NCBI RefSeq assembly: GCF_900114265.1 | Contig: NZ_FPKV01000001.1 | Span: 62,001-126,000, forward strand | From: Flaviramulus basaltis | Lineage (GTDB): Bacteria; Bacteroidota; Bacteroidia; Flavobacteriales; Flavobacteriaceae | Direction of reading: 5' to 3' | DNA: 64,000 bases | The notes under the pieces: generated by a model | What the model was told of the DNA's origin: nothing | The model's database searches: none | What the model saw: the letters and a program-made list of their open reading frames with translations, nothing else | Position numbers and translations under genes: made by a program | Shown here: piece by piece, positions 19,782 to 30,494 of the stretch | Position numbering within the stretch: position 1 is the stretch's first letter | Layout of the letters: each line of letters starts with the position of its first letter

Positions 19782-20138
19782 TTAGAATTTAAGTCCTGCC
19801 TCTCTAGCTCCTTCAGCTAATGATTTTACTCTACCGTGATATAAATATCCACCTCTATCAAAAGCTATAGTTTCTACACCAGCTTTTATAGCTTTTTCAG
19901 CAAGTGACTTACCTACTAATTTAGCTACTTCTGATTTAGTTGCTTTTGCAGCACTAATATCTTTATCTCTTGAAGATGCTGAACTGATAGTTATACCAGT
20001 TACATCATCAACTATTTGAGCATAAATTTCTTTATTACTTCTATAAACAGCTAATCTAGGTCTTGCTTCTGTACCAGAAACAACCTTACGGATTCTGCTT
20101 TTTATTCTTAGTCTTCTTTCGTTCTTTGTCAATGCCAT
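19782..20138 (-). CDS. rplR: 50S ribosomal protein L18
   Basis: A 118-residue L18, a 5S rRNA binder, from MALTKNERRLRIKSRIRKVV to REAGLKF, with the conserved AFDRGGYLYHGRVKSLAEGA. It begins 10 bases after rplF and is of normal length. Confidence 0.97.
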   Translation of the reverse strand: MALTKNERRLRIKSRIRKVVSGTEARPRLAVYRSNKEIYAQIVDDVTGITISSASSRDKDISAAKATKSEVAKLVGKSLAEKAIKAGVETIAFDRGGYLYHGRVKSLAEGAREAGLKF

Positions 20139-20148
20139 AACTTAATTA

Positions 20149-20691
20149 TTAAGCTGATTTACCTGCTTTTCTTCTTATTACCTCACCAACAAACTTAATT
20201 CCTTTACCTTTATAAGGTTCTGGTCTTCTAAAACCACGAATTTTTGCTGCTACCTGACCAACAAGTTGTTTATCGAATGATGTTAATTTTACAATTGGAT
20301 TTTTCCCTTTTTCTGATACTGTTTCCACTTTTACTTCTGGAGCAATATCTAAAACTATATTATGAGAAAAACCTAAGGCTAAATCTAATTTTTGTCCTTG
20401 GTTTGATGCTCTATAACCTACACCTACCAATTCTAATTGTTTAGTCCATCCTTTAGATACACCTTCAATCATGTTATTCATTAAAGATCTGTATAAACCG
20501 TGTTTAGCTTTTTGATCTTTAGTATCTGAAGAACGTGTTACTAAAACATTTCCGTCTTCAACTTTTATCTCTATAGAATCGTAATTTTGTGTTAACTCTC
20601 CTAATTTTCCTTTTACAGTTACAACGTTATCTTTAACGTCAACTGTTACACCTTCTGGAATGGCTACTGGATTATTTCCTATTCTTGACAT
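20149..20691 (-). CDS. rplF: 50S ribosomal protein L6
   Basis: A 180-residue L6 with two tandem RNA-recognition-like domains and the C-terminal signature PEPYKGKGIKFVGEVIRRKA. It lies near the factor-binding site of the 50S subunit. The start MSRIGNNPVAIPEGVTVDVK is standard, 17 bases after rpsH. Confidence 0.97.
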   Translation of the reverse strand: MSRIGNNPVAIPEGVTVDVKDNVVTVKGKLGELTQNYDSIEIKVEDGNVLVTRSSDTKDQKAKHGLYRSLMNNMIEGVSKGWTKQLELVGVGYRASNQGQKLDLALGFSHNIVLDIAPEVKVETVSEKGKNPIVKLTSFDKQLVGQVAAKIRGFRRPEPYKGKGIKFVGEVIRRKAGKSA

Positions 20692-20708
20692 TTCTTTTCG
20701 GCTTTAAA

Positions 20709-21107
20709 TTAGTAAACGTAACATAATACTTCTCCACCTACATTATCTCTCTTAGCTTGTTTACCTGTCATAACTCCGTGAGAAGTTGAAACAATAGCAA
20801 TACCAAGACCATTTAAGATTCTAGGTAAATCATTAGCACCTGCATACTTACGTAAACCTGGTGTACTAATTCTTTGAAGTTTTTTAATTACTGGTTCTTT
20901 AGTTTCTTTATTATACTTAAGTGCTATTTTAATAGAACCCTGTACAGAAGAATCATCAAATTTGTAACTTAAAATATATCCTTGTTCGAATAATATTTTA
21001 GTGATGTCTTTTTTTAAATTAGATGCTGGTATCTCAACCACTCTGTGGTTAGCACGCACTGCATTTCTAATTCTTGTCAAATAATCCGCAATTGGATCTG
21101 AGTACAT
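20709..21107 (-). CDS. rpsH: 30S ribosomal protein S8
   Basis: A 132-residue S8 (MYSDPIADYLTRIRNAVRAN) with the C-terminal signature STSHGVMTGKQAKRDNVGGE. In other bacteria S8 is the translational repressor of the spc operon, acting at the rplE start; no such site is obvious here. A longer gap of 68 bases separates it from rpsN. Confidence 0.97.
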   Translation of the reverse strand: MYSDPIADYLTRIRNAVRANHRVVEIPASNLKKDITKILFEQGYILSYKFDDSSVQGSIKIALKYNKETKEPVIKKLQRISTPGLRKYAGANDLPRILNGLGIAIVSTSHGVMTGKQAKRDNVGGEVLCYVY

Positions 21108-21175
21108 AATGAATTGATTTTGTGATCTTGGTTTTCGAACTATTTCGAACCTTAAATCTGATTATTTAAATAATA

Positions 21176-21445
21176 TTACCAACTAGCTTTTCTTACTCCA
21201 GGAATAAGACCTTGGTTAGCCATTTCTCTAAAAGTTACACGAGATATTCCGAAAGTTCTCATATATCCTTTTGGTCTTCCTGTTAATTTACATCTATTAT
21301 GCATACGAACTGGAGAAGCGTTTTTTGGTAACTTTTGTAAAGCTTCATAATCGCCAGCTTCTTTTAAAGCCTTACGTTTATCTGCATACTTAGCTACTGT
21401 TTTTGCTCTTTTTACCTCACGGGCTTTCATTGATTCTTTAGCCAT
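21176..21445 (-). CDS. rpsN: 30S ribosomal protein S14 (zinc-free form)
   Basis: An 89-residue S14 ([20 protein letters not shown]) with the conserved [20 protein letters not shown]. There is no CxxC...CxxC set, so this is the long zinc-independent type. It begins 3 bases after rplE. Confidence 0.97.
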   Translation of the reverse strand: MAKESMKAREVKRAKTVAKYADKRKALKEAGDYEALQKLPKNASPVRMHNRCKLTGRPKGYMRTFGISRVTFREMANQGLIPGVRKASW

Positions 21446-21448
21446 ATC

Positions 21449-22000
21449 TTAGTTCTTTTGAAAAGGTAATCCTAATTCGGTTAATAATGATTTTGCTTCT
21501 TTATCAGTCTCTGCAGTTGTTACAAATGTAATATCCATACCAGAAATTTTATTAACTTTATCAATGTTAATTTCCGGGAATATAATTTGTTCTGTAACTC
21601 CTAAATTGTAGTTACCACGTCCATCAAATCCTGTAGCTTTAATTCCGTTAAAATCTCTTACACGAGGTAAGGCAGAAGTTACTAAACGGTCTAAAAATTC
21701 ATACATTCTTTGTCCACGTAAAGTTACTTTAACACCAATTGGCATTCCTTTACGTAATTTAAAAGAAGCAACATCTTTTTTAGAAATTGTTGCTATAGCT
21801 TTTTGTCCAGATATATTAGTTACCTCTTCTACTGCGTAGTCAATTAACTTTTTGTCTGCTACAGCTGCTCCAACACCTTTAGATATTACTATCTTAGTAA
21901 GTTTAGGAACTTGCATAACATTTTTATATCCAAATTCTTCTGTAAGAGCTGCAATTACTCTGCTTTTATACTCTTCTTTAAGTCTAGGTGAATATGCCAT
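21449..22000 (-). CDS. rplE: 50S ribosomal protein L5
   Basis: A 183-residue L5, which with L18 forms the 5S rRNA complex. The N-terminus is [20 protein letters not shown]; conserved [20 protein letters not shown] is present. Two bases separate it from rplX and three from rpsN. Confidence 0.97.
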   Translation of the reverse strand: MAYSPRLKEEYKSRVIAALTEEFGYKNVMQVPKLTKIVISKGVGAAVADKKLIDYAVEEVTNISGQKAIATISKKDVASFKLRKGMPIGVKVTLRGQRMYEFLDRLVTSALPRVRDFNGIKATGFDGRGNYNLGVTEQIIFPEINIDKVNKISGMDITFVTTAETDKEAKSLLTELGLPFQKN

Positions 22001-22002
22001 AA

Positions 22003-22314
22003 CTATATTACTTCATTAGATTTTGTTGAAAATCTTACTTTTTTATCGCCTTCTACTCTAAAACCAATTCTTGTTGTTTCTCCTTTTGAAGTTAACAATG
22101 ATAAATTAGAAATATGAATAGCTGCTTCTTTCTCTACGATTCCTCCTTGAGGGTTTTGCGCACTTGGTTTAGTATGTTTCTTAACCATGTTTACTCCCTC
22201 AACAATCGCTTTGTTCTTTTCTATCAATACTTTTTGTACTTTACCTTCAGATCCTTTATGATCTCCAGCAATTACCTTTACAGTATCTCCAGTTTTTATT
22301 TTAAGCTTTGTCAT
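22003..22314 (-). CDS. rplX: 50S ribosomal protein L24
   Basis: A 103-residue L24 with an N-terminal KOW motif ([20 protein letters not shown]), an early 50S assembly initiator. It begins 14 bases after rplN and ends 2 bases before rplE. Confidence 0.97.
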   Translation of the reverse strand: MTKLKIKTGDTVKVIAGDHKGSEGKVQKVLIEKNKAIVEGVNMVKKHTKPSAQNPQGGIVEKEAAIHISNLSLLTSKGETTRIGFRVEGDKKVRFSTKSNEVI

Positions 22315-22328
22315 CTTACATTGATGTA

Positions 22329-22697
22329 TTAAAGCACCTCTGGTGCTAATGATACAATTTTCATGAATTGTTTATCACGAAGTTCTCTAGCAACAGGACC
22401 AAAAACACGTGTACCTCTCATTTCACCCGTTGGGTTTAATAAAACACAAGCATTATCGTCAAATCTTATATAAGATCCGTCCGGTCTTCTTACTTCTTTT
22501 TTAGTACGAACAACAACTGCAGTAGAAACAGCACCTTTTTTAATGTTTCCATTAGGTGTTGCATCTTTTACAGAAACAACAATTTTGTCTCCTACAGAAG
22601 CGTATCTTCTTTTAGTACCACCTAAAACACGGATAGTTAAAACTTCCTTTGCTCCAGTGTTATCTGCTACTTTTAATCTTGATTCTTGCTGTACCAT
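22329..22697 (-). CDS. rplN: 50S ribosomal protein L14
   Basis: A 122-residue L14 ([20 protein letters not shown]) with the conserved C-terminal [20 protein letters not shown]. It lies at the subunit interface. The start is 2 bases after rpsQ. Confidence 0.97.
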   Translation of the reverse strand: MVQQESRLKVADNTGAKEVLTIRVLGGTKRRYASVGDKIVVSVKDATPNGNIKKGAVSTAVVVRTKKEVRRPDGSYIRFDDNACVLLNPTGEMRGTRVFGPVARELRDKQFMKIVSLAPEVL

Positions 22698-22699
22698 AA

Positions 22700-22957
22700 T
22701 TATTTAGCTCTTTCTATGATTTCAACTAATCTCCAACATTTAGATTTACTTAAAGGTCTTGTTTCCATGATCTTTACAGTATCACCAATGTTACAATCGT
22801 TTGTTTCGTCGTGTGCAACGTATTTTTTCGTTTTTAACACGAACTTACCATACATAGGATGTTTTACTTTTTTAACTTCAGCAACCACAATTGATTTCTG
22901 CATTTTGTTACTAGTAACAACTCCTATACGTTCTTTTCTTAAATTTCTTGTTTCCAT
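22700..22957 (-). CDS. rpsQ: 30S ribosomal protein S17
   Basis: An 85-residue S17 OB-fold protein ([20 protein letters not shown]) with the signature [20 protein letters not shown]. It lies 12 bases after rpmC. Confidence 0.97.
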   Translation of the reverse strand: METRNLRKERIGVVTSNKMQKSIVVAEVKKVKHPMYGKFVLKTKKYVAHDETNDCNIGDTVKIMETRPLSKSKCWRLVEIIERAK

Positions 22958-22969
22958 CTTTCAGCAGAA

Positions 22970-23161
22970 TTATTGTAATTCTCTTTTAGTTAATTCAGTC
23001 GCAATTCTTGCTACAGTTCTTCTTATAGAACGTAATTGAATTGGATTTTCTAAAGGAGATATTGCATGAGCTAATTTTAGGTCAGAATAACTCTTTTTTG
23101 TTTCACCAAGTTTCTCTTGTAACTCAGCTACAGATAATTCTTTAATTTCTGATTGTTTCAT
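22970..23161 (-). CDS. rpmC: 50S ribosomal protein L29
   Basis: A 63-residue L29 of two helices near the nascent-chain exit. I chose ATG at 23161 (MKQSEIKELSVAELQEKLGE), which matches known L29 starts and leaves a 13-base gap after rplP. An in-frame ATG at 23197 would overlap rplP by 23 bases and add twelve residues ([12 protein letters not shown]) not typical of L29. Confidence 0.95.
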   Translation of the reverse strand: MKQSEIKELSVAELQEKLGETKKSYSDLKLAHAISPLENPIQLRSIRRTVARIATELTKRELQ

Positions 23162-23174
23162 AATATCAAATAAA

Positions 23175-23594
23175 TTATGCTTCGTAATCTCTAGCAATTA
23201 AAAACTTAGTTTTTACAGGTAATTTTTGTGCTGCTAAGCGTAATGCTTCTTTTGCAACATCTAGAGGCACTCCTCCAATTTCAAAAATCACTCTGCCTGG
23301 CTTACAAACAGCAACCCAGTACTCAACGGCACCTTTACCTTTACCCATACGTACTTCAAGAGGCTTTTTTGTAATAGGCTTATCTGGAAATACTTTAATC
23401 CAAAGTTGTCCTTCTCTTTTCATGTAACGAGTAGCAGCAATACGAGCAGCTTCAATTTGACGCGATGTCAAAAAAGTTGAGTCTAATACTTTTATTCCAA
23501 AAGTTCCGCTTGAAAGTTGGTTTCCTCTTTGAGAAAGACCTTTCATACGTCCCTTTTGTTGCTTACGAAATTTTGTTCTTTTAGGCTGTAACAT
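23175..23594 (-). CDS. rplP: 50S ribosomal protein L16
   Basis: A 139-residue L16 ([20 protein letters not shown]) with [20 protein letters not shown], located by the A-site tRNA and 5S rRNA. It follows rpsC by 21 bases. Confidence 0.97.
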   Translation of the reverse strand: MLQPKRTKFRKQQKGRMKGLSQRGNQLSSGTFGIKVLDSTFLTSRQIEAARIAATRYMKREGQLWIKVFPDKPITKKPLEVRMGKGKGAVEYWVAVCKPGRVIFEIGGVPLDVAKEALRLAAQKLPVKTKFLIARDYEA

Positions 23595-23615
23595 TTTTCT
23601 TTACTTTATAAAAAA

Positions 23616-24344
23616 TTACTTTCTACGACGAGGTTTGTTGTCTCTGTTTCCGCCACGTCCTCCGGCTCCACCTTTTCCTTGCTTCTTAGATAATCCAACA
23701 AGCGGAGAAAGTTCTCTTTTACCATATACTTCACCTTTCATGATCCATACTTTAACACCCAATCTACCATAAGTAGTGTGCGCCTCAACTAAAGCATAAT
23801 CGATATCGGCTCTAAAGGTTGATAAAGGAATACGTCCTTCTTTATAGTGTTCACTACGTGCCATTTCAGCACCATTTAAACGACCACTAATTTGGATTTT
23901 AATTCCTTCAGCATTCATACGCATTGTAGCAGCAATAGCCATCTTAATTGCACGTCTGTATGAAATTCTATTTTCAATTTGACGAGCGATGCTTGATCCT
24001 ACTAAAAATGCATCAAGTTCAGGTCTTTTAATTTCAAAGATGTTAATCTGAACTTCTTTACCAGTAATTTTCTTAAGTTCTTCTTTTAACTTGTCTACCT
24101 CTTGACCTCCTTTACCAATAATGATACCTGGACGAGCCGTTGTGATAGTAACGGTTACAAGTTTTAAAGTTCTCTCAATAATTACTCTACTAACACTAGC
24201 TTTAGATAAACGTGCATGAACGTATTTTCTAATTTTATCGTCTTCGGCAAGCTTGTCTCCATAATCATTACCTCCGTACCAGTTAGATTCCCATCCTCTG
24301 ATAATACCTAAGCGATTCCCGATTGGATTTGTTTTTTGTCCCAT
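23616..24344 (-). CDS. rpsC: 30S ribosomal protein S3
   Basis: A 242-residue S3 with a KH domain ([20 protein letters not shown]) and the C-terminal domain [20 protein letters not shown], part of the mRNA entry helicase. I chose ATG at 24344 ([20 protein letters not shown]), the universal S3 start, 7 bases after rplV; the in-frame ATG at 24380 would overlap rplV. The tail is glycine/arginine-rich ([19 protein letters not shown]). Confidence 0.96.
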   Translation of the reverse strand: MGQKTNPIGNRLGIIRGWESNWYGGNDYGDKLAEDDKIRKYVHARLSKASVSRVIIERTLKLVTVTITTARPGIIIGKGGQEVDKLKEELKKITGKEVQINIFEIKRPELDAFLVGSSIARQIENRISYRRAIKMAIAATMRMNAEGIKIQISGRLNGAEMARSEHYKEGRIPLSTFRADIDYALVEAHTTYGRLGVKVWIMKGEVYGKRELSPLVGLSKKQGKGGAGGRGGNRDNKPRRRK

Positions 24345-24351
24345 ATCTATC

Positions 24352-24759
24352 TTAGCTTTGTGTGTTATTTTTTGCTCCAACTACTAATGTAACGTGGTTA
24401 GAACGTTTTCTAATTCTGTGTGCACGACCTTGAGGTGCTGGACGTAATCTTTTTAACATAGATCCTCCGTCAACTCTTATTTCTTTCACAACCAATTCAG
24501 CATCTTCGATACTAGCTTCTTCATTTTTAGATTGCCAGTTTGCAATTGCAGACAGTAACAATTTCTCTAAACGACCAGATGCTTCTTTTTGGTTGAATTT
24601 TAAGATATTAAGTGCATGTTCTACTTTTTCGCCTCTTACTAAATCAGCTACTAAACGCATTTTTCTTGGTGATGTAGGACAATTATTAAGTTTAGCAAAA
24701 GCAACTTGCTTTTTCCCTTCCTTAATAGCGTCTGCCATTTGTTTTTTACGACTTCCCAT
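24352..24759 (-). CDS. rplV: 50S ribosomal protein L22
   Basis: A 135-residue L22, whose loop lines the peptide exit tunnel. [20 protein letters not shown] and the macrolide-relevant hairpin region [20 protein letters not shown] are intact. It lies 6 bases after rpsS. Confidence 0.97.
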   Translation of the reverse strand: MGSRKKQMADAIKEGKKQVAFAKLNNCPTSPRKMRLVADLVRGEKVEHALNILKFNQKEASGRLEKLLLSAIANWQSKNEEASIEDAELVVKEIRVDGGSMLKRLRPAPQGRAHRIRKRSNHVTLVVGAKNNTQS

Positions 24760-24765
24760 AGCTTA

Positions 24766-25044
24766 CTACTTTTTACCTTTATTTTTAGCACCTGCATGTC
24801 CACGAAATGAACGTGTTGGTGAAAATTCTCCTAATTTATGACCTACCATGTTTTCAGTTACATAAACTGGAACAAATTGACGGCCATTATGTACTGCTAT
24901 TGTTTGTCCAACAAAATCTGGAGTAATCATACTAGCTCTTGACCAGGTTTTGATTACTGTTTTTTTGTTAGCTTCAACATTGGTAGCCACTTTTTTCTCT
25001 AGTTTATAATGAACGTAAGGTCCTTTTTTTAATGATCTTGCCAT
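24766..25044 (-). CDS. rpsS: 30S ribosomal protein S19
   Basis: A 92-residue S19 ([20 protein letters not shown]) with [20 protein letters not shown] and [17 protein letters not shown], a 30S head protein contacting S13. It begins 3 bases after rplB. Confidence 0.97.
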   Translation of the reverse strand: MARSLKKGPYVHYKLEKKVATNVEANKKTVIKTWSRASMITPDFVGQTIAVHNGRQFVPVYVTENMVGHKLGEFSPTRSFRGHAGAKNKGKK

Positions 25045-25047
25045 GTC

Positions 25048-25875
25048 TTATTTCTTTCTACGTTCAACAATATATTTATTACTTGCATTCTTTTTAGAAC
25101 GTGTTCTGTATCCTTTAGCTGGAATACCGTTTCTAGAACGAGGATGTCCACCTGAAGATTTACCTTCACCACCACCCATTGGGTGATCAACTGGATTCAT
25201 AACAACTGGTCTTGTACGTGGACGTCTACCTAACCATCTTGTTCTACCTGCTTTACCAGAGACTAACAATTGATGATCTGAATTAGAAACAACACCTACA
25301 GTAGCCATACAGTTAACAAGAATTAATCTTGTTTCACCTGAAGGCAATTTAATAGTTGCAAACTTACCATCTCTTGCCATTAACTGAGCAAAAGCACCAG
25401 CACTACGAGCCATAATAGCTCCTTGTCCTGGACGTAACTCTAAACATGAAATAATAGTTCCTAATGGAATCTCACTTAAAGGCATTGAATTTCCAATTTC
25501 TGGAGCAATTCCTTCTTTACCAGATACTAAATTCTGCCCAACTTGTAAACCATTTTGAGCAATAATGTATCTTTTTTCACCGTCTTGATAATTCAACAAC
25601 GCGATAAAAGCGGTTCTGTTTGGATCGTATTCGATAGACTTAACTTCTGCTGGAATTCCAGCTTTGTCACGTTTAAAATCGATAATACGATACTTTCTTT
25701 TATGACCTCCACCTATATAGCGCATGGTCATTTTTCCTTGACTGTTTCTACCACCAGACCTTTTATTCGGAGCTAATAAACTTTTCTCCGGCTTATCAGT
25801 AGTTATGGCGTCAAATCCATTTACTACTCTAAATCGCTGTCCTGGTGTGATTGGTTTTAATTTTCTTACTGACAT
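25048..25875 (-). CDS. rplB: 50S ribosomal protein L2
   Basis: A 275-residue L2 required for subunit association and the peptidyl transferase centre. The conserved loop [17 protein letters not shown] is present with His231, the position implicated in catalysis in other species. N-terminal OB and C-terminal SH3-like domains are full length. It follows rplW by 10 bases. Confidence 0.98.
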   Translation of the reverse strand: MSVRKLKPITPGQRFRVVNGFDAITTDKPEKSLLAPNKRSGGRNSQGKMTMRYIGGGHKRKYRIIDFKRDKAGIPAEVKSIEYDPNRTAFIALLNYQDGEKRYIIAQNGLQVGQNLVSGKEGIAPEIGNSMPLSEIPLGTIISCLELRPGQGAIMARSAGAFAQLMARDGKFATIKLPSGETRLILVNCMATVGVVSNSDHQLLVSGKAGRTRWLGRRPRTRPVVMNPVDHPMGGGEGKSSGGHPRSRNGIPAKGYRTRSKKNASNKYIVERRKK

Positions 25876-25885
25876 TTTTGTCTAA

Positions 25886-26176
25886 TTACATGTTACTGTA
25901 TAAATCAATCATTTCACCTTCCGCCAGTTGTACAATTGCTTTTTTAACAGCATTTGTTTTACCATGTTGAATACCAGTTTTTGTAAACTTGGTACTACGA
26001 TCTGGACGGACATTTATAGTACGAACTTTTTCAACAGAAACACCATAAGCAGCCTCAACCGCTTTTTTGATTTCTACCTTGTTCGCCTTTGTCTTCACTG
26101 CGAATGTATAGCAATTTCTTAACTCGCTATTTGCAGTCGCTTTTTCTGTGATTATAGGTTTAATTAAGATACTCAT
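25886..26176 (-). CDS. rplW: 50S ribosomal protein L23
   Basis: A 96-residue L23 (MSILIKPIITEKATANSELR), the docking site for trigger factor and SRP at the tunnel exit. FAVKTKANKVEIKKAVEAAY is the characteristic central segment. It starts 5 bases after rplD. Confidence 0.97.
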   Translation of the reverse strand: MSILIKPIITEKATANSELRNCYTFAVKTKANKVEIKKAVEAAYGVSVEKVRTINVRPDRSTKFTKTGIQHGKTNAVKKAIVQLAEGEMIDLYSNM

Positions 26177-26181
26177 GGTTT

Positions 26182-26811
26182 CTATTTACTTAAATTTGTT
26201 TCAATTCCTGCTAAAGCCCCTTCTAAAAGCACTACTTGATTTGCATTCAAAATTTTGTAAGTACTTAATTCTGAAGAAGTTATAACTTCTGAGCCTTTTA
26301 AATTGCGCGATGACAAATATACATTATTATTTGACGCACCCAACACAAATAAAGACTTTTTGTTTTCTAGGTCTAATGCCTTTAAAACTGCTGTAAAATT
26401 CTTAGTCTTTACAGAATCAAAATTAAAGTCTTCTAAAACTGTAATTGATTGCTCTCCTGCTTTGATACTTAGAGCTGATTTACGAGCTAATCGCTTAAGG
26501 TTTTTATTAAGTTTGAAGCTGTAATTTCTAGGTCTTGGACCGAACATACGACCACCACCTTTAAATACACCAGACTTAATACTACCTGCTCTTGCTGTAC
26601 CAGTTCCTTTTTGCTTTTTAATCTTACGTGTACTTCCAGAAATCTCAGCTCTTTCTTTCGATTTGTGAGTTCCTTGACGTTGGTTTGCTAAATATTGTTT
26701 AACATCCAAATATACAGCGTGATTATTAGGCTCAATAGCGAACACATCTTTAGAAAGGTCTGCCTTTCTACCTGTGTCTTTTCCGTTTATATCTAAAACT
26801 GCTACTTTCAT
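26182..26811 (-). CDS. rplD: 50S ribosomal protein L4
   Basis: A 209-residue L4 ([20 protein letters not shown]). The long tunnel loop (KKQKGTGTARAGSIKSGVFK, GGGRMFGPRPRNYSFKLNKN) is intact. In enterobacteria L4 also regulates the S10 operon by attenuation. Start and stop codons of rplC and rplD share one base, so the genes are coupled. Confidence 0.97.
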   Translation of the reverse strand: MKVAVLDINGKDTGRKADLSKDVFAIEPNNHAVYLDVKQYLANQRQGTHKSKERAEISGSTRKIKKQKGTGTARAGSIKSGVFKGGGRMFGPRPRNYSFKLNKNLKRLARKSALSIKAGEQSITVLEDFNFDSVKTKNFTAVLKALDLENKKSLFVLGASNNNVYLSSRNLKGSEVITSSELSTYKILNANQVVLLEGALAGIETNLSK

Positions 26812-27428
26812 TATTTTCTAATAATTACATAAGCGTTTTTATGTCCAGGCACACAACCTTTAACAACTAGTAGATTCTTTTCAGCAACTACTTTTAAAAC
26901 TCTTAAATTTTGAACTTTAACTGTGTCTCCACCCATTCTTCCTGCCATTTTCATTCCTTTGAAAACTCTTGCAGGATAAGATGCAGCTCCAATAGATCCT
27001 GGCGCTCTTAAACGGTTATGTTGACCGTGAGTAGCTTGACCTACACCACCGAAACCATGACGTTTTACAACACCTTGAAACCCTTTACCCTTAGATGTTC
27101 CTGCTACATCAACAAATTCACCTTCGGCGAAATGTTCAACAGTGATTGCATCTCCTAATTTGTACTCCGCATCAAAACCTTTAAATTCAACGATTTTGCG
27201 TTTTACAGAAGTTCCTGCTTTTTTAGCATGACCTTGGTCAGCCTTAGTAGCACTTTTTTCTGTCGCGTCATCGAAACCTAATTGAACAGCTTTATAACCG
27301 TCAACCTCTTCAGTTCTGACTTGGGTAACGATACATGGTCCAGCTTCGATTACTGTACAAGGAATATTTTTCCCGTTTTCATCAAAGATGCTGGTCATAC
27401 CGATTTTTTTTCCAATTAACCCAGACAT
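26811..27428 (-). CDS. rplC: 50S ribosomal protein L3
   Basis: A 205-residue L3 ([20 protein letters not shown]) with the tunnel-side extension [20 protein letters not shown] and [21 protein letters not shown] gap of 119 bases holding two hairpins separates it from rpsJ, the largest break in this part of the cluster. Confidence 0.97.
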   Translation of the reverse strand: MSGLIGKKIGMTSIFDENGKNIPCTVIEAGPCIVTQVRTEEVDGYKAVQLGFDDATEKSATKADQGHAKKAGTSVKRKIVEFKGFDAEYKLGDAITVEHFAEGEFVDVAGTSKGKGFQGVVKRHGFGGVGQATHGQHNRLRAPGSIGAASYPARVFKGMKMAGRMGGDTVKVQNLRVLKVVAEKNLLVVKGCVPGHKNAYVIIRK

Positions 27429-27462
27429 AATTATTATTTATTTATTGTTACTATTTATTAAA

Positions 27463-27495
27463 ATTCAAGGCTGAAAATACGTTTCAGCCTTGAAT
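27463..27495 (-). promoter_or_regulatory. Strong hairpin between rpsJ and rplC
   Basis: A perfect 14-base inverted repeat (27463-27476 with 27482-27495, 5-base loop) lies 35 bases before the L3 start. Only three T residues follow it on the minus strand, so it is a weak or partial terminator at best; attenuation, RNA processing or protein binding are alternatives. Confidence 0.6.
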
Positions 27496-27512
27496 TGTAT
27501 TTTTACCGTTTT

Positions 27513-27532
27513 TCCTTAACCATCGTTAAGGA
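27513..27532 (-). promoter_or_regulatory. Second hairpin between rpsJ and rplC
   Basis: An 8-base perfect stem, TCCTTAAC paired with GTTAAGGA around a CATC loop, lies 16 bases past the rpsJ stop. With the larger hairpin just downstream it makes a two-stem leader ahead of rplC. Confidence 0.5.
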
Positions 27533-27547
27533 CATGTTTTCTTTTAC

Positions 27548-27853
27548 TTAAACCTTAATCTCTACTTCTACTCCACTTGGTAATTCAAGTTTCATTAAAG
27601 CGTCAATTGTTTTTGAAGACGAAGAGTAAATATCTAATAATCTCTTGTAAGAGCTTAATTGAAATTGTTCTCTAGACTTCTTGTTTACGTGAGGTGAACG
27701 TAATACAGTGAAAATTTTCTTGTGTGTTGGTAACGGAATTGGTCCAGTTACAACAGCTCCAGTACTTTTTACTGTTTTTACAATCTTATCAGCAGATTTA
27801 TCTACTAAGTTATGATCGTAAGACTTTAATTTTATTCTGATTTTTTGACTCAT
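27548..27853 (-). CDS. rpsJ: 30S ribosomal protein S10
   Basis: A 101-residue S10/NusE ([20 protein letters not shown]) with the conserved [20 protein letters not shown]. Besides its 30S role it binds NusB in antitermination. It follows fusA directly (11 bases); the tuf gene found here in many bacteria is missing, as usual for Bacteroidota. Confidence 0.97.
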   Translation of the reverse strand: MSQKIRIKLKSYDHNLVDKSADKIVKTVKSTGAVVTGPIPLPTHKKIFTVLRSPHVNKKSREQFQLSSYKRLLDIYSSSSKTIDALMKLELPSGVEVEIKV

Positions 27854-27864
27854 TTTCTTAACTT

Positions 27865-29991
27865 TTAAGATTGTTCTCCTTTAGCTGCTTTAATTACTTC
27901 TTCTGAAATACTAGAAGGAGTTTCAGCATAATGTGAAAATTCCATTGTTGATGTAGCACGACCTGAAGATAATGTTCTTAATGTTGTTACATATCCAAAC
28001 ATTTCTGATAATGGCACAGTAGCTTTTACAGTTTTTGCACCTGCTCTATCTCCCATGTCACTTACTTGACCTCTTCTTCTGTTTAAATCCCCAACGATAT
28101 CACCCATATTTTCTTCAGGAGTAATTACCTCAAGTTTCATAATAGGCTCCATAATTACAGCTTTTGCTGCTTTGGCACAGTTCTTAAATCCAATTTTAGC
28201 TGCTAATTCGAAAGATAATTGATCCGAATCCACATCATGATAAGAACCGTCTTTCAAAGTGACTTTCATTGCATCAATTTCGTAGCCTGCTAATGGACCA
28301 TTAACCATTGCCATTTTAAATCCTTTTTCAATTGATGGAATAAATTCTTTAGGAACGTTACCACCTTTAATTATAGATTCGAATTGAAGTCCTGTTACAC
28401 CTTCATCAGCTGGTTCTACTGTAAATACAATATCAGCAAATTTCCCACGACCACCAGATTGCTTTTTATAAACCTCTCTATGATCTGCAGAAGCAGTAAT
28501 AGCTTCTTTATATTCTACTTGTGGTTGACCTTGATTTACTTCTACTTTAAATTCGCGACGTAAACGATCTACAATTACATCTAAGTGAAGCTCACCCATT
28601 CCAGAAATAATTGTCTGTCCTGAAGCTTCATCTGAACGCACTGTAAATGTAGGATCCTCTTCAGCTAATTTAGCTAAACCAATACCTAATTTGTCAACAT
28701 CTGCTTTAGTTTTTGGTTCTACCGCAATACCAATTACTGGATCTGGGAAGTCCATAGATTCTAAAACTATAGGATGTTTTTCATCTGAAAGTGTATCTCC
28801 TGTTTTTATAGATTTAAATCCAACAGCAGCTCCAATATCTCCAGCCTCGATAAAATCGATAGCGTTTTGCTTATTAGCATGCATTTGGTAGATACGAGAA
28901 ATACGTTCTTTTTTTCCTGAACGATTATTTAACACATAAGAACCTGCGTCTAAACGACCAGAATATGCTCTAAAGAAAGCTAAACGTCCTACAAAAGGAT
29001 CTGTAGCAATCTTAAATGCTAATGCTGCAAATGGCTCATCCACACTTGGTTTACGTAATTCTTCTTTTTCCGTATCTGGATTCATTCCTTTAATACCCTC
29101 TTTATCCATTGGAGAAGGCAAGTAACGACATACAGCGTCTAATAAGAATTGTACACCTTTATTTTTAAAAGCAGAACCACAAATCATAGGAATGATTGCC
29201 ATATCCATCACAGCAGCTCTAAGTGCAGCATGCACTTCTTCTTCTGTAATAGAATTTTCATCTTCCATAAATTTTTCTAAAAGATTTTCATCATAACTCG
29301 CTACTTCTTCAATTAAAAGTGCACGATATTTACGAGCTTCATCTTTCATATCCTCAGGAATATCGATAACATCGAAAGTCGCTCCTTGAGTATCATCATG
29401 CCATATAATAGCACGATTTTTTACTAAATCAATAACACCTTTAAAATCTTCCTCGTCACCAATGTTTAAAACTATTGGCACCGCATTAGACTTTAACATG
29501 TCCTTTACTTGTTGGCAAACACTTAAAAAGTCTGACCCTTGACGGTCCATTTTATTAACGAAACCAATTCTTGGCACTTTATAATTATCTGCTAGTCTCC
29601 AGTTAGTTTCAGATTGTGGTTCAACACCATCAACTGCACTAAACAAGAAAACCAAACCATCTAGTACACGTAACGAACGATTTACTTCAACCGTAAAATC
29701 TACGTGACCAGGTGTATCAATAATATTAAAATGATATTCCTTCGAATTATCTGTTGGCTCACCATTTACCCTTGGAAATACCCATTCACAAGTTGTAGCA
29801 GCAGAAGTAATTGTAATACCTCTTTCTTGCTCTTGTTCCATCCAGTCCATTGTAGCAGCACCATCATGCACTTCTCCAATTTTATGCGAAACCCCTGTGT
29901 AATAAAGAATACGCTCTGTAGTAGTAGTTTTACCAGCATCAATATGCGCAGCAATACCTATATTTCTTGTTAATTTTAAATCTCTAGCCAT
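27865..29991 (-). CDS. fusA: Elongation factor G
   Basis: A 708-residue translocase GTPase. GTP-binding motifs are AHIDAGKT (15-22), the switch I RGIT (57-60), DTPGH (92-96) and NKMD. Domains II to V follow in order, including the domain IV tip region. The full-length canonical form in the str operon distinguishes it from EF-G2 paralogues. It lies 5 bases after rpsG. Confidence 0.98.
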   Translation of the reverse strand: MARDLKLTRNIGIAAHIDAGKTTTTERILYYTGVSHKIGEVHDGAATMDWMEQEQERGITITSAATTCEWVFPRVNGEPTDNSKEYHFNIIDTPGHVDFTVEVNRSLRVLDGLVFLFSAVDGVEPQSETNWRLADNYKVPRIGFVNKMDRQGSDFLSVCQQVKDMLKSNAVPIVLNIGDEEDFKGVIDLVKNRAIIWHDDTQGATFDVIDIPEDMKDEARKYRALLIEEVASYDENLLEKFMEDENSITEEEVHAALRAAVMDMAIIPMICGSAFKNKGVQFLLDAVCRYLPSPMDKEGIKGMNPDTEKEELRKPSVDEPFAALAFKIATDPFVGRLAFFRAYSGRLDAGSYVLNNRSGKKERISRIYQMHANKQNAIDFIEAGDIGAAVGFKSIKTGDTLSDEKHPIVLESMDFPDPVIGIAVEPKTKADVDKLGIGLAKLAEEDPTFTVRSDEASGQTIISGMGELHLDVIVDRLRREFKVEVNQGQPQVEYKEAITASADHREVYKKQSGGRGKFADIVFTVEPADEGVTGLQFESIIKGGNVPKEFIPSIEKGFKMAMVNGPLAGYEIDAMKVTLKDGSYHDVDSDQLSFELAAKIGFKNCAKAAKAVIMEPIMKLEVITPEENMGDIVGDLNRRRGQVSDMGDRAGAKTVKATVPLSEMFGYVTTLRTLSSGRATSTMEFSHYAETPSSISEEVIKAAKGEQS

Positions 29992-29996
29992 ATCTA

Positions 29997-30473
29997 TTAA
30001 AATCTAAAGTGAGAGAATGCTTTGTTTGCTTCTGCCATTTTATGAGTATCAACTCTTTTCTTAACAGCCGCTCCTTCTTCTTTAGCTGCTGCTAAAATTT
30101 CTGAAGCTAAACGTAACGCCATAGATTTTTCATTTCTTTTACGTGAATAGCTAATTAACCATTTCATTGCAGTTGAAACTTTTCTATCTGGACGAATTTG
30201 CATTGGAATTTGGAATGTTGCACCACCAACACGACGACTACGTACTTCTACGTGAGGCATAACGTTTGATAAAGCATCTTTCCATGTTTCTAAAGCTGAT
30301 TTCTCTTCGTCAGTTTTTTTTGAGTCTACAATGTCAATTGCATCGTAAAATACTTTAAAAGCTACCGATTTCTTACCATCCCACATCATCATGTTAACGA
30401 AACGAGTCACTAACTGGTCGTTAAAACGTGGATCCGGTAAAAGCGGTCTCTTTTTTGCTGCTCTTTTTCTCAT
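29997..30473 (-). CDS. rpsG: 30S ribosomal protein S7
   Basis: A 158-residue S7, initiator of 30S head assembly, with [20 protein letters not shown] and the signature [20 protein letters not shown]. It lies 21 bases after rpsL. Confidence 0.97.
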   Translation of the reverse strand: MRKRAAKKRPLLPDPRFNDQLVTRFVNMMMWDGKKSVAFKVFYDAIDIVDSKKTDEEKSALETWKDALSNVMPHVEVRSRRVGGATFQIPMQIRPDRKVSTAMKWLISYSRKRNEKSMALRLASEILAAAKEEGAAVKKRVDTHKMAEANKAFSHFRF

Positions 30474-30494
30474 GTCTTCTTCTTAAAGTTTTAA

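Noticed and set aside
22686-23039. Plus-strand open frame of 117 codons opposite rpsQ and rpmC
   Set aside because: Antisense to two certain ribosomal protein genes; hydrophobic content is a by-product of the reverse strand of basic proteins.
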